Source: Actinomycetes bacterium (GTDB taxonomy: Bacteria; Actinomycetota; Thermoleophilia; BMS3ABIN01). From it: a DNA stretch of 8,750 bases. Shown here in pieces: positions 1-7,313 of the stretch. The notes beneath the pieces are model-generated. The model worked only from the letters and a program-made list of their open reading frames with translations, did no database searches and had not been told where the DNA came from. The number at the start of each line of letters is the position of its first letter. Position 1 is the first letter of the stretch. The DNA lies in the NCBI GenBank assembly GCA_021790075.1, contig JAJYIN010000081.1:1-8750 (forward strand), in the 5' to 3' direction. The translations under genes were made by a program, and so were the position numbers.

Positions 1-1
1 A

Positions 2-994
2 GGCGGCTGCACGGCCACGGCCAGCGGGGTCAGCTGTCCGGTGAGCGGACTTTCCACCGGCTCGCACAGCATCCAGGTAAAGGTCAAGGATGTGGCGGGC
101 AACCAGGGCAGCGGCAGCGGCTCCTTCACCGTCAGCGACAACACGGCCCCGGTGATCGGCGGCATCACGCCGGCGGGCGGTAGCTGGATCAACACCTCAT
201 CCGCGAGCATCGTCGTCTATTACTCCGATGATCTTTCCGGAATCAATACCGGCAGCAACACCTGGATTCAGCTGGATGGTTCAACGCTGAGCGGCTGCGC
301 CAAGACGCAGACATCCATGAGTTGCCCGGCCGCCGGCCTCAGCGACGGCAGCCATACTCTGAGCATCAGGGTGACCGACAATGCCGGCAACCAGGCCAAT
401 GCAACGTCGGCGTTCTCGGTGGACACGGTCAAGCCGACGATCTCTGGCCTGGAGCCGAGTGGGACGATCACCACCGCGTCCACGACTGTGTATGCAAACT
501 ACAGTGACGCGGGCTCCGGCATTAACAGCGCCAGCGCCCAGGTCTACCTCGATGGATCGACTGTAAGCGGATGCACGGCCACGGCCACACAGGTGAGCTG
601 TCCGGTAAGCGGCCTTTCCCTGGGATCGCACAGCATCCAGGTAAAGGTCAAAGACCTGGCGGGCAACCAGGGCAGCGCCAGCGGAGGATTCACTGTCGAC
701 ACCTCACCGGGTGCGGACACCACTCCGCCAGACATTACCAATGTCTCACCCACCGGTTCGATGAGGTCGCATTCCGCCTCTATAGTAGTCTATTACAACG
801 ACGGCACCGGATCAGGAGTGGACACCGGCAGCGTTTCCGTAACACTGGACGGCAATCCGGTCAACGGATGTACTGTCACGGCCACACAGGTGAGCTGCCC
901 CATCCAGGGTGTTATAAGGGGCCGTCACGAAATCCATGTTTCCGTTTCCGATAATAGCGGAAATACGAGCAGCACGACCACATCATTCACGACG
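2..994 (+). repeat. Tandem Ig-like module array (one partial, three complete)
   Basis: The modules lie at about 2-142 (partial), 143-424, 425-700 and 722-994. Each keeps a YYxD or YxD strand, an LDG turn, the C-x8-C pair, a G-x-H-x-[IL] strand and a D-x-[AS]-G-N motif. At DNA level the partial first module resembles the third (425-700) most closely: 62-87 and 626-651 are identical over 26 nt, an offset of 564 nt, or two 94-codon units. The intervening module is clearly more diverged. This suggests an alternating higher-order repeat or recent exchange between non-adjacent units. Confidence 0.8.
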
Positions 995-2347
995 TCAAGC
1001 AATTACTACTGGACCTGGTACGACGGCCAGAACGCCGCCAACTGGATTCTGATGGGAAATCCGCTGTCCGGTCCCAACCTGATGGATTTCAAGCTCTCAA
1101 TTGAAAACGAGGATATGGACCTTGCCGCGTCTGCAGTCTACGGACATGCCCCCGGCGAAGTGCCCAGAGGCAAAAGCATCACGCCGAGTTATCCCGGAGT
1201 CATGAATGGACCCGTGATGGCATCCTCTATGACGGGAGACAGCGCCATCGTCAGCCAGAGAAGCATCTGGCGTGGCAATAGCGGCGGCAAATCCATTGAG
1301 GAAGTTCCAGGGATCGACGAGAACCGCCTGTCATCGCATTATTACTGGACCTGGTATGACATGCTGACAGGTGACTACAAGAACTGGGTCCTGGTCGCCA
1401 ACCCTAACAGTTCTGAGATCTGGTACCGGATCAAGATCGCCGGCCAGGAAGTGCAGCGCGGCACTTTGCAGGCCTCGGGGCAGCCCGGCGACCGGGTGAC
1501 GCCCACGTTCCCTGGCGTCATAGGAGGGCCGGTGGAAGTGGAAGCCGCGGCCGACCAGTACTTCAGCACGCCCGCCAAAGCCATCGCCTCACAGCGGGTG
1601 CTGATGCATGGCGACAACGCATTCAACGAGGTCCCCGGCATACCGGCAGAGGAATTGTCAGACCAGTATTTGTGGACCTGGTATGACATGCGGACCCCGG
1701 GCGCCGTCGACTGGCTGCTCGTGGCCAACCCAAGCGGGACAGACCAGGTCGACTACCAGATCGAGATAGGCAGCAAGGGCTGCGATCCCAACCCGGCAAA
1801 CAGGCCCGCCGGTTCGGCCTGCAAAACCGGGACTCTGGATCCGGGTGAAATGGTGACTCCTACCTTCCCCGGGATCATTACCGGACCGGTCTCCGTCAAG
1901 GCGGTCTTGCATGGAACGAGTACGCCGGCCAAGGTCATCGCCTCACAACGCACACTATGGGGACCATCCTTCGAGGAGACGCCGGGGCTGCCCGCCGGCG
2001 CCCTGTATAACGGTATGTCCAGCGGCTACTACTGGACCTGGTATGACCAGGCATCAGCGGGCGCGGTAAACTGGGTGCTGGTGGCAAACCCGGGGGGCGC
2101 ACCGGTTAACTACAGCATCAAGATCGCCGGCCAGGAAGTGCGGCGCGGCACCCTTGAGGCCTCGGGGCAGCCCGGCGACCGGGTGACGCCGACCTTCTCG
2201 GGGATCATGAACGGCCCTGTCGAAGTGACCGCATGGAGCGGCGATGTCAACAATGAAGCGGGCGGAACGCCGACAGATGTTGTGGCCTCCCAGCGGTATC
2301 TGTGGAGCGGCTACTTCAACGAAGTGCTGGGTACGACTCTGAACTAA
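2..2347 (+). CDS. Secreted repeat protein, Ig-like modules plus four YYWTWYD modules (5' end missing)
   Basis: The frame is open from base 2 and the first in-window residues already belong to an Ig-like module, so the gene starts upstream; the GTG at 41 is internal. The first third is Ig-like modules of about 92-94 residues rich in Ser, Thr and Gly, each with a D-x-[AS]-G-N motif near its end and two Cys in a C-x8-C spacing that probably form a disulfide. The rest is four modules of 107-120 residues, each opening with [YL]WTWYD, then NW[VI]L and NP, a VTP-[TS]-[FY] segment, and an ASQR/VSQR motif before an E-[VT]-[PL]-G end. The protein ends after the fourth module with no LPxTG motif or C-terminal membrane helix, so any surface anchoring is elsewhere. 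Disulfides and composition indicate an extracellular adhesin or surface-layer-like role, but the function is unknown. A terminator hairpin follows 24 nt after the stop. Confidence 0.85.
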   Translation, partial: GGCTATASGVSCPVSGLSTGSHSIQVKVKDVAGNQGSGSGSFTVSDNTAPVIGGITPAGGSWINTSSASIVVYYSDDLSGINTGSNTWIQLDGSTLSGCAKTQTSMSCPAAGLSDGSHTLSIRVTDNAGNQANATSAFSVDTVKPTISGLEPSGTITTASTTVYANYSDAGSGINSASAQVYLDGSTVSGCTATATQVSCPVSGLSLGSHSIQVKVKDLAGNQGSASGGFTVDTSPGADTTPPDITNVSPTGSMRSHSASIVVYYNDGTGSGVDTGSVSVTLDGNPVNGCTVTATQVSCPIQGVIRGRHEIHVSVSDNSGNTSSTTTSFTTSSNYYWTWYDGQNAANWILMGNPLSGPNLMDFKLSIENEDMDLAASAVYGHAPGEVPRGKSITPSYPGVMNGPVMASSMTGDSAIVSQRSIWRGNSGGKSIEEVPGIDENRLSSHYYWTWYDMLTGDYKNWVLVANPNSSEIWYRIKIAGQEVQRGTLQASGQPGDRVTPTFPGVIGGPVEVEAAADQYFSTPAKAIASQRVLMHGDNAFNEVPGIPAEELSDQYLWTWYDMRTPGAVDWLLVANPSGTDQVDYQIEIGSKGCDPNPANRPAGSACKTGTLDPGEMVTPTFPGIITGPVSVKAVLHGTSTPAKVIASQRTLWGPSFEETPGLPAGALYNGMSSGYYWTWYDQASAGAVNWVLVANPGGAPVNYSIKIAGQEVRRGTLEASGQPGDRVTPTFSGIMNGPVEVTAWSGDVNNEAGGTPTDVVASQRYLWSGYFNEVLGTTLN
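1430..1510 (+). repeat. Direct repeat copy 1 inside second YYWTWYD module
   Basis: This 81-nt in-frame block matches 2117-2197 at 74 of 81 positions by direct comparison. It encodes the IKIAGQEV strand through GDRVTPTF. The same part of the third module, which lies between the two copies, is much less similar. Confidence 0.9.
2117..2197 (+). repeat. Direct repeat copy 2 inside fourth YYWTWYD module
   Basis: This is the partner of 1430-1510, with 7 mismatches in 81 nt, several of them synonymous. The pattern fits recent duplication or gene conversion between modules two and four. Confidence 0.9.
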
Positions 2348-2370
2348 AACCACGCCCGACGGGCAGCGAT

Positions 2371-2399
2371 AGGGCGGCTCTTTATTTGTGAGCCGCCCT
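2371..2399. terminator. Strong hairpin terminator between convergent genes
   Basis: A perfect 10-bp inverted repeat, AGGGCGGCTC and its complement, closes a 9-nt loop. It is followed on the plus strand by a T/C-rich run (TTCTTCATTTCATTTCTTC). It lies 24 nt after the repeat-protein stop and 17 nt beyond the gatD stop on the other strand, so it may serve both genes. The T-rich tail favours plus-strand termination. Confidence 0.8.
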
Positions 2400-2415
2400 T
2401 CTTCATTTCATTTCT

Positions 2416-3159
2416 TCACTTTCCGCTAATTCGCAGAGCCACCGCATGAGCCGCCTCCTCCAATGAATCGTCCAGCGCGGGGAGGGGAGAGGCCTTCCCA
2501 ATGGCCTGCCCCTGGCGGTGTTCCAGGGATCGAGCCAGAAGCCAGTCGGTGAGCCCCGGATTCTTGGGCAGTAGCGGACCATGCATGTAAGTGCCGATGG
2601 CGTTGCGGTAGACGATCCCCTCCAGGCCGTCCTCAGCGTTGTTTCCGAAACCCGTGAGCACGCGGCCAAGAGCCTGCTGGCCCGGGTCCAGGAAAGTCTT
2701 GCCGGAATGGTTCTCAAAGCCTGCCAGCACCAGACGGCTGCCACCGATATCCGCTTCCACCACGATATTGCCGATGCAGCGGCGGCGCCCCGCCACCGTA
2801 TGCGCCCGGAAAAGCCCGATCCCTTCCATGGTTTCCCCTGCACCCGTGCGGTAATAGTCACCCAGCAACTGATAACCGCCGCAAATCGAAAGCAGAACGG
2901 CGCCTCTTTCGACAGCCTCGGCCAGCCCTTCACGCTTGGCTGCCAGATCGCGGCATACCAGCTGCTGCTCGCGGTCCTGGCCGCCGCCCAGGTAATAGAA
3001 ATCATAATCGTCCCAGGAGGGGGTCTCGCCGATGCCGAATTCATCGACTAGGACCTCGATGCCCCGCCAGGCGCACCTCATGGCCAGCGTGATGATATTG
3101 CCACGGTCGGCGTATATGTTCATCAGGGAAGGATAGAGATGAGCAATCCTTACTTCCAT
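2416..3159 (-). CDS. gatD: Lipid II isoglutaminyl synthase, glutaminase subunit GatD
   Basis: GatD releases ammonia from glutamine and passes it to MurT, which amidates the D-Glu of the lipid II stem peptide to D-isoglutamine in the cytoplasm. The 247-aa product is a CobB/CobQ-type class I glutamine amidotransferase of usual length for the family. The nucleophile is Cys93 in an S-I-C-G-G-Y-Q-L-L-G elbow, and His193 in a Y-M-H-G-P-L-L-P-K-N-P segment is the expected catalytic His. The N-terminal LYPSLMNIYADRGN and the YLGGGQD segment are typical of GatD. The ATG overlaps the murT stop by 10 nt, with a GGGAG ribosome site about 7 nt upstream inside murT, so the two subunits should be translationally coupled. 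The gene ends 17 nt from the shared terminator hairpin. Confidence 0.93.
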   Translation of the reverse strand: MEVRIAHLYPSLMNIYADRGNIITLAMRCAWRGIEVLVDEFGIGETPSWDDYDFYYLGGGQDREQQLVCRDLAAKREGLAEAVERGAVLLSICGGYQLLGDYYRTGAGETMEGIGLFRAHTVAGRRRCIGNIVVEADIGGSRLVLAGFENHSGKTFLDPGQQALGRVLTGFGNNAEDGLEGIVYRNAIGTYMHGPLLPKNPGLTDWLLARSLEHRQGQAIGKASPLPALDDSLEEAAHAVALRISGK

Positions 3160-4544
3160 ACCAGGTCTCCCATCTCGTTTTCCGGCCGGAAATGCTGGGC
3201 GATGGCCTGCCTAAGCGCCAGCATGGCGGTATAGGTTGGCAGGACATAGAGCGTTTCTCCCATCTGAATGCGCCGGAGGCCTTCCTCCAGCGCCGCCCGC
3301 AGGCCGGGACGGACGTCAAGTAAAGCGGGCTCGATGCCCGCATATTTGAGCCGCATGGCCATCTCCTCGGCCCGGCTGCCGCTGCATGCGACGCTGGCAA
3401 CGCCGCCGGCGAGCATCTCCAGGTCCACGTCCCAGATCCAGGAGATGTCCCTGCCGTCGGCGATTTTATCGTTCAGGGCAATCATCAGGCTCTTTTCTCC
3501 CGGCTCATCCAGCAAGGTGCGGACGACCTCGTTAAAACCGGCTGGATTCTTGACCAGGAGCAGACAGACTTTCTTTCCCCCTATGGGTATCTGTTCCACT
3601 CGCCCAAACGCGGCGGAAAAGCCCCCCAGGCCCTTCTGAATAGCCTGGGGGGAGAAGCCCATGGCGGTCGCCGCGGCGGCAGCGCCCAGGGCGTTGTAAA
3701 CGTTGTAAAGACCCGGAAGCGGAATTTCCACGGCCGCCTTCCCGGCCGGCGTCGCCAGATCAAAACTCGATCCGCGCATGCCGTCAAGACGGACGTTTTC
3801 AGCATAAACCATGGGGGAAGGGCGCCTGTTGCCGCAATGGGAACAGTGGTATTTCCCGAGATGTCCCATGAAAAATACCTCGTAATCAAAGGGATTTCCG
3901 CAACGCGGACAATATTTTGAGTCAGAAGCGTGCTGCATGACCAGGCCACCGGCGCCCGCATCCTCGATGCCGTAACAAAGAGACCGTTCCGGCCTCAAGG
4001 CGGCCATTTCCGCCACCAGAGGGTCGTCGGCGTTCAGGACGCTGACCGTTACGTTACCAAGACTGCTGACAGCGGTCCGCCACAGCTCCGCCAGATGTTC
4101 CAGCTCGCCGTAGCGGTCCAGCTGATCCCTGAACAGGTTCATGAGCAGGACGACTTCCGGTTTAAGCAATGCCGCCACTTCCGGAAACACCGCTTCATCG
4201 ACCTCAAAAAGGCCTGTCTGGGAGCGGGGCCTGCCCATGAGAGATGAATCCTTAAGTAGCGCCGTCGCCACACCGGCAGCCAGGTTGGCCCCTTCCCGGT
4301 TTCTGGCGACTTTTTTGCCATTTTTCTCCAGAATCCGGGCGATCATGGCGCAAGTCGTCGTCTTGCCGTTCGTTGCTGAAACCACGGCGCTCCCATGGGT
4401 CAGCCGCCTGCTCAGCCGGCCCGCGACGCTTCTGTCAATCGTCCTAACTACGCGTCCAGGAAGCGTTGTTCCGCCATGTCCGACGCGGTTGGTTGCCAAT
4501 GTCACTGCCCGCGCCAGAATGACCTTTGCCGCCATCGCAGGCAT
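3150..4544 (-). CDS. murT: Lipid II isoglutaminyl synthase, Mur-ligase subunit MurT
   Basis: MurT is the ATP-dependent Mur-ligase-like partner of GatD; it activates the D-Glu carboxylate of lipid II for amidation. In the 464-aa product from this start, the Walker-type loop TNGKTTT is at 58-64, followed by NLFRDQLDRYGE at 136-147. A four-Cys zinc ribbon inserts at C212/C215 and C234/C237, as known in MurT proteins. The C-terminal MurT domain has KNPAGFNE at 332-339 and DGRD-x3-WIWDVD at 363-374, the region expected to supply the Asp that works with GatD. The frame stays open to an ATG at 4670, giving 506 aa. I prefer the ATG at 4544 because AGGA lies 4 nt upstream, the length then fits the family, and the extra 42 codons resemble no MurT N-terminus. 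ATGs at 4580 and 4535 are other options. It is transcribed before gatD. Confidence 0.92.
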   Translation of the reverse strand: MPAMAAKVILARAVTLATNRVGHGGTTLPGRVVRTIDRSVAGRLSRRLTHGSAVVSATNGKTTTCAMIARILEKNGKKVARNREGANLAAGVATALLKDSSLMGRPRSQTGLFEVDEAVFPEVAALLKPEVVLLMNLFRDQLDRYGELEHLAELWRTAVSSLGNVTVSVLNADDPLVAEMAALRPERSLCYGIEDAGAGGLVMQHASDSKYCPRCGNPFDYEVFFMGHLGKYHCSHCGNRRPSPMVYAENVRLDGMRGSSFDLATPAGKAAVEIPLPGLYNVYNALGAAAAATAMGFSPQAIQKGLGGFSAAFGRVEQIPIGGKKVCLLLVKNPAGFNEVVRTLLDEPGEKSLMIALNDKIADGRDISWIWDVDLEMLAGGVASVACSGSRAEEMAMRLKYAGIEPALLDVRPGLRAALEEGLRRIQMGETLYVLPTYTAMLALRQAIAQHFRPENEMGDLVWK

Positions 4545-4861
4545 CGTTTCCTGTACGTGTTCGTGTATTTTTCCAATCATGTCAAACCAGTACTTTTCAC
4601 CGAAATTCCAGGCCGATTGGTAGTATAGCATCCCGTCAGCGTGTGAGGGCCTGATAGAACGGAACTGCATGCGGCCGCCCGTTCAGACGGGAAGCCCCCG
4701 GAAAGAGCGCTCCAGCCTCCCCCAACCATGCACGATAATATACGTTATGTAACCTTACGATTTTCTTTTCCTTTTTCTGGCTGATATTGTTATTTCCTTG
4801 TTGATAAGGGGTATTACTCCCCCCGATTAAGCTCTAACCGGCCCCTGTCGATAGAACGGGC
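4545..4861. other. Divergent intergenic control region between murT and the RlpA-like gene
   Basis: No gene is supported here, except that murT could extend to 4670. From 4735 to 4835 the DNA turns AT- and pyrimidine-rich, unlike the GC-rich genes on either side, and should hold the two divergent promoters. For murT, TATTAT (4735-4740 read on minus) is a possible -10 without a convincing -35. For the plus-strand gene, TTGATA (4801-4806) or TTGTTA (4787-4792) could be a -35, but neither has a good -10. A small hairpin, CCCGT-TCAG-ACGGG, lies at 4678-4691. A GGGG/CCCC pair flanks 4808-4822. Confidence 0.5.
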
Positions 4862-5938
4862 GTGAATAACTTCGGTTTGAATCATCCGAGCAGAATACCG
4901 ATCAGACTTTTTGCTGCGGCATTGGTTGCCGCTGTCTCCGCATCGCTTGCAATCGTCTCGGCATCTGCGGCCCAATCAATGGAACCGGCCGCGCAACCTC
5001 CCACATCGGACGAGATTGCCGGCAACCTGGCGCAGCAGCAGATCGCCCTTGACAGCTCCCGCACCCAGCTGGCCGTACTCGACCTCCAGATAAGTCACAG
5101 CGAGACCAAACTGGATCAGGACCGGATGGTTCTGGCGGACGCCAGGACTCAACTCCAGAATGCAGAGGACGCGTACGACGCCACGCTCAATCTCTATGAG
5201 GGCCGCATCACAGCCATTTACAAGATTGGCGACAGCGAGCTGTATCAGTTGCTCTTCTCCAGTGAAGACGTTTCCGTCGCCCTCGATCGCATCTCTTACC
5301 TGAGCACCATCTCGGAAAACGACCGCCGGCTGGTGGACCAGGTCCAGGCGCAAGCTGAACAGGTTCGCAGGTTGCACGAGCAAGTGGATAATATGAAGCA
5401 GGCCAGCGCTCAGGGCATGAACGCCCTGATGCGGCAGCGTGCGGATCTGGTCCAGCAGATTCAAACCGGACAATCAAATGTCGACAAATCGATGACGGAT
5501 CTGGCCGCCGCCGAGCAGCGGGAAAATGATGAGGAGACACAACGGCTGGCGGCACAGGAAGCGTCACCGGACCGCATGGACCCTTCGGCGGGCATCAGTA
5601 TGATGGGCCCATCGGTTATCGTCAGCCCCAACCCTCCCGCCGGACTCCAGCCCACCGGCGCCGTCCTCCGGGGTGTCGCCAGCTGGTATGGACCCGGCTT
5701 CCAGGGGCATCATACCGCCAACGGGGAAATCTACAACATGTACGGCTACACCGCGGCGCACAAGTATCTGCCTTTCAACACCTGGCTGAAAGTCACTTAC
5801 AACGGACGCTCGGTGTTTGTGAGGATCAATGACCGCGGCCCCTATGTGGGCAGCCGCATCCTCGACCTGTCCCTGGCCAGCGCCCAGGCTATCGGCCTGA
5901 ACGGGATCGGTTATGTAACCGCTGAAATCTACCGCTAG
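4862..5938 (+). CDS. Secreted coiled-coil protein with C-terminal RlpA-like double-psi beta-barrel
   Basis: The 358-aa product begins with a signal peptide: Arg at 11 and 15, a hydrophobic Ala/Val/Leu core at about 16-34, and likely cleavage near A37. Residues about 50-235 form a long Gln/Ala/Leu-rich coiled coil resembling the N-terminal part of CwlO/PcsB/RipC hydrolases, which in those families is controlled by FtsEX. A linker rich in Met, Pro and Ser leads to an RlpA barrel at 271-358 opening with GVASWYG. Glu289, His300 (TAAHKYLP) and Asp324 (INDRGPY) match the conserved acid/His/Asp positions of lytic RlpA, so peptidoglycan cleavage is plausible; plain RlpA proteins usually lack this coiled coil. 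GTG is the only start that keeps the signal peptide. Its ribosome site is weak, and an in-frame stop lies at 4835. It is convergent with apt, 46 nt away. Confidence 0.85.
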   Translation: MNNFGLNHPSRIPIRLFAAALVAAVSASLAIVSASAAQSMEPAAQPPTSDEIAGNLAQQQIALDSSRTQLAVLDLQISHSETKLDQDRMVLADARTQLQNAEDAYDATLNLYEGRITAIYKIGDSELYQLLFSSEDVSVALDRISYLSTISENDRRLVDQVQAQAEQVRRLHEQVDNMKQASAQGMNALMRQRADLVQQIQTGQSNVDKSMTDLAAAEQRENDEETQRLAAQEASPDRMDPSAGISMMGPSVIVSPNPPAGLQPTGAVLRGVASWYGPGFQGHHTANGEIYNMYGYTAAHKYLPFNTWLKVTYNGRSVFVRINDRGPYVGSRILDLSLASAQAIGLNGIGYVTAEIYR

Positions 5939-5984
5939 TCAGAACAAGCGGCAACGCAAGGGCCGCCTGCTCACGTAACGGTTC

Positions 5985-6506
5985 CTATTCGCTGCCGAAC
6001 TTCACCAGGCTGAGGATATCGTAGCCTTCCAGTTTCTTGCGGCCTTCCAGAAACTCGAGCTCGACGATAAACGCCACGCCGACCACCTCTCCCCCCAGTT
6101 TCTCCACCAGGTCGCACTTGGCGCGGGCGGTCCCTCCGGTGGCCAGCAAGTCATCGTGCACCAGCACCCTGGTGCCAGGACCGATGGCGTCCTGGTGAAT
6201 CTCGAGGCTATCGGTGCCGTATTCCAGATCATACTCCGCCGCTACGGTGAAAAAAGGCAGCTTCCCCGGTTTGCGGGCAGGCACGAAGCCGGCGCCTAAC
6301 GTATACGCCAGCGCAGCTCCGAGGATAAATCCGCGGGCCTCCGCCCCCAGCACGATGTCCACCTTCCTGCCTACCCCAAACTCCGCCAACTGGTCAACCG
6401 TGTAACGGAGCGCTTCCGGGTCCTGCAACAGCGGCGTGATGTCCTTGAAGAGGATGCCTTCCTTGGGAAAATCGGGGATATCGCGGATCTTGCTGGACAG
6501 GTCCAT
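5985..6506 (-). CDS. apt: Adenine phosphoribosyltransferase
   Basis: Apt salvages adenine by joining it to PRPP to form AMP and pyrophosphate in the cytoplasm. The 173-aa product has the usual length. The N-terminal RDIPDFPKEGILFKDITPLL is diagnostic, the GAEARGFI segment is at 54-61, an ARKPGKLP segment at 77-84 matches the flexible loop of the family, and the PRPP-binding motif VLVHDDLLATGGTA lies at 114-127. An AAAGGAG ribosome site sits 9 nt before the ATG. It is the last gene of the minus-strand cluster, 93 nt downstream of the MerR gene, and that gap contains a possible terminator. Whether it is cotranscribed with the regulators is open. Confidence 0.96.
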   Translation of the reverse strand: MDLSSKIRDIPDFPKEGILFKDITPLLQDPEALRYTVDQLAEFGVGRKVDIVLGAEARGFILGAALAYTLGAGFVPARKPGKLPFFTVAAEYDLEYGTDSLEIHQDAIGPGTRVLVHDDLLATGGTARAKCDLVEKLGGEVVGVAFIVELEFLEGRKKLEGYDILSLVKFGSE

Positions 6507-6544
6507 GCGCTGCTACTCCTTTCTTCATGAAAAATGACTGGTTG

Positions 6545-6587
6545 AAAAAACCGGCGGGTCCCTCCCCCACTCCGGCAGACCGTCCGG
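6545..6587 (-). terminator. Possible intrinsic terminator or attenuator between the MerR gene and apt
   Basis: On the minus strand a 7-bp all-GC stem with one bulged base (CCGG-a-CGG pairing with CCGCCGG; plus-strand arms 6580-6587 and 6551-6557) encloses a 22-nt loop. It runs directly into TTTTTT (6545-6550). It lies just after the MerR stop. No convincing promoter is visible in the 38 nt left before apt, so partial readthrough would be needed unless apt is expressed in some other way. Confidence 0.4.
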
Positions 6588-6599
6588 CGGGACCACATA

Positions 6600-7313
6600 T
6601 TAACCTGAGGTAAAGCTCCTCAGGTCTTTGATAAGCAGCAGATGCTTGAGATGTGAAGATATCGTGGCCAGGTTCTCCAGCGCCGCGATGCCGTCCTTGC
6701 GTGTCTGGGGATTCTGCGAGCGCAGGGTCGGCGAGAGGATCTGCAGCAGCAGCGCCGATTCCCGGCCCACGGAGCTCTTGAGCGTGCGCAGGTTGCGCGC
6801 CGCTATGCCATATTGGGCCAGGTCGGAGGCCGCGGCCATCACTTCCACATCAGTCTGATCATAATGCTTGATGCCGCCGCTGGAAGTGCCGGAGATGAGC
6901 CCGTAATCTTCCAGCTCGCGCACCAGGTTCTCATCGGCGCCGGAAGTCTCCAACGCTTCCTCAAGGGTGAATGACCGGTTCTCCGAGGCGGGTGTCTGCA
7001 GGCTCACCTTCTTGAAACGGCGGCTGCCAGCCGGGCGGACGGCCACCGTCGCCTTGCGGGAAAGCTCCTGCCTGATCACCCTGAGCGGCAGGAACTCATC
7101 ACGCTGCAGGGTGAGGATGGTGCGCAGGCGCTCGATGTCGGCCTTGGAGAAGAGGCGGTAACCGCCGGCCGTCCGCCGCGGCGCGATCAGCTTTTCTTCC
7201 TCCAGGTAACGCACCTTGCTGATACTGATATCGGGGAAATCCGGCTTCAGCTGCTTGACGACGGCGCCGATCGTCATCGCCTTACCTGCAGGCGCGTTTT
7301 CGGACCAGCTCAT
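6600..7313 (-). CDS. ftsR: MerR-family transcriptional regulator, FtsR (Rv1828)-like
   Basis: The 237-aa product has an N-terminal MerR winged helix-turn-helix at about 13-80, including SKVRYLEEEKLI and the GYRLFSKADIERL wing/helix segment. A linker of basic residues follows, then a second all-helical domain at about 115-235 with LVRELEDYGLI and a D-x-x-D-V-E-V helix. This two-part layout, with no metal-binding Cys, matches the actinobacterial Rv1828/FtsR group; FtsR of Corynebacterium is known to act on ftsZ expression. The ATG shares the ATGA sequence with the stop of the FHA gene, so start choice and translational coupling are both supported; there is no strong independent ribosome site. 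The garA-merR order is the same as Rv1827-Rv1828 in mycobacteria, which backs the assignment. Its target promoters here are not known. Confidence 0.85.
   Translation of the reverse strand: MSWSENAPAGKAMTIGAVVKQLKPDFPDISISKVRYLEEEKLIAPRRTAGGYRLFSKADIERLRTILTLQRDEFLPLRVIRQELSRKATVAVRPAGSRRFKKVSLQTPASENRSFTLEEALETSGADENLVRELEDYGLISGTSSGGIKHYDQTDVEVMAAASDLAQYGIAARNLRTLKSSVGRESALLLQILSPTLRSQNPQTRKDGIAALENLATISSHLKHLLLIKDLRSFTSG

Larger units (their letters stand above)
1001..2344 (+). repeat. Four tandem YYWTWYD modules
   Basis: Module boundaries set by the aromatic motif are 1001-1336, 1337-1663, 1664-2023 and 2024-2344. The first is the most diverged (NWILMGNP in place of NWVLVANP). The third carries an insertion with its own Cys pair, absent from the others. 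The second and fourth share a nearly identical 81-nt block. I know of no experimentally assigned function for this module; the conserved Trp/Tyr motif and repeated NP suggest a compact beta-rich extracellular domain. Confidence 0.8.

Noticed and set aside
41..2347. GTG at 41 as the true start of the repeat protein
   Set aside because: The frame is open and in register with an Ig-like module from base 2, including its Cys pair, so the gene clearly begins before the window.
2581..3051. Long plus-strand frame opposite gatD
   Set aside because: It is antisense to a well-supported enzyme gene, has no domain or ribosome site, and reflects codon bias of high-GC DNA. The same applies to the plus-strand frames opposite murT (3930-4247, 4141-4623) and the frame at 7514-8086.
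4557..4585. Perfect TTGACA (minus strand, 4580-4585) as a murT promoter -35
   Set aside because: No acceptable -10 lies 16-18 nt downstream (GAACAC at 17 nt), and transcription would begin almost at the chosen start codon.
4744..4753. GTTA-TG-TAAC palindrome in the murT/RlpA-like intergenic region as an operator
   Set aside because: Four-base arms in AT-rich DNA are expected by chance and no second copy is nearby.
4671..4861. c-di-AMP or other riboswitch leader upstream of the RlpA-like gene, since such genes are often controlled this way
   Set aside because: I could not find the conserved blocks or stem pattern of the ydaO class; the region is a pyrimidine-rich tract with only small hairpins. 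A covariance-model search would settle it.
5948..5966. GCGGC/GCCGC hairpin between the convergent RlpA-like gene and apt as a terminator
   Set aside because: Only 5 bp with a 9-nt loop and no T-run on either strand; too weak to call.
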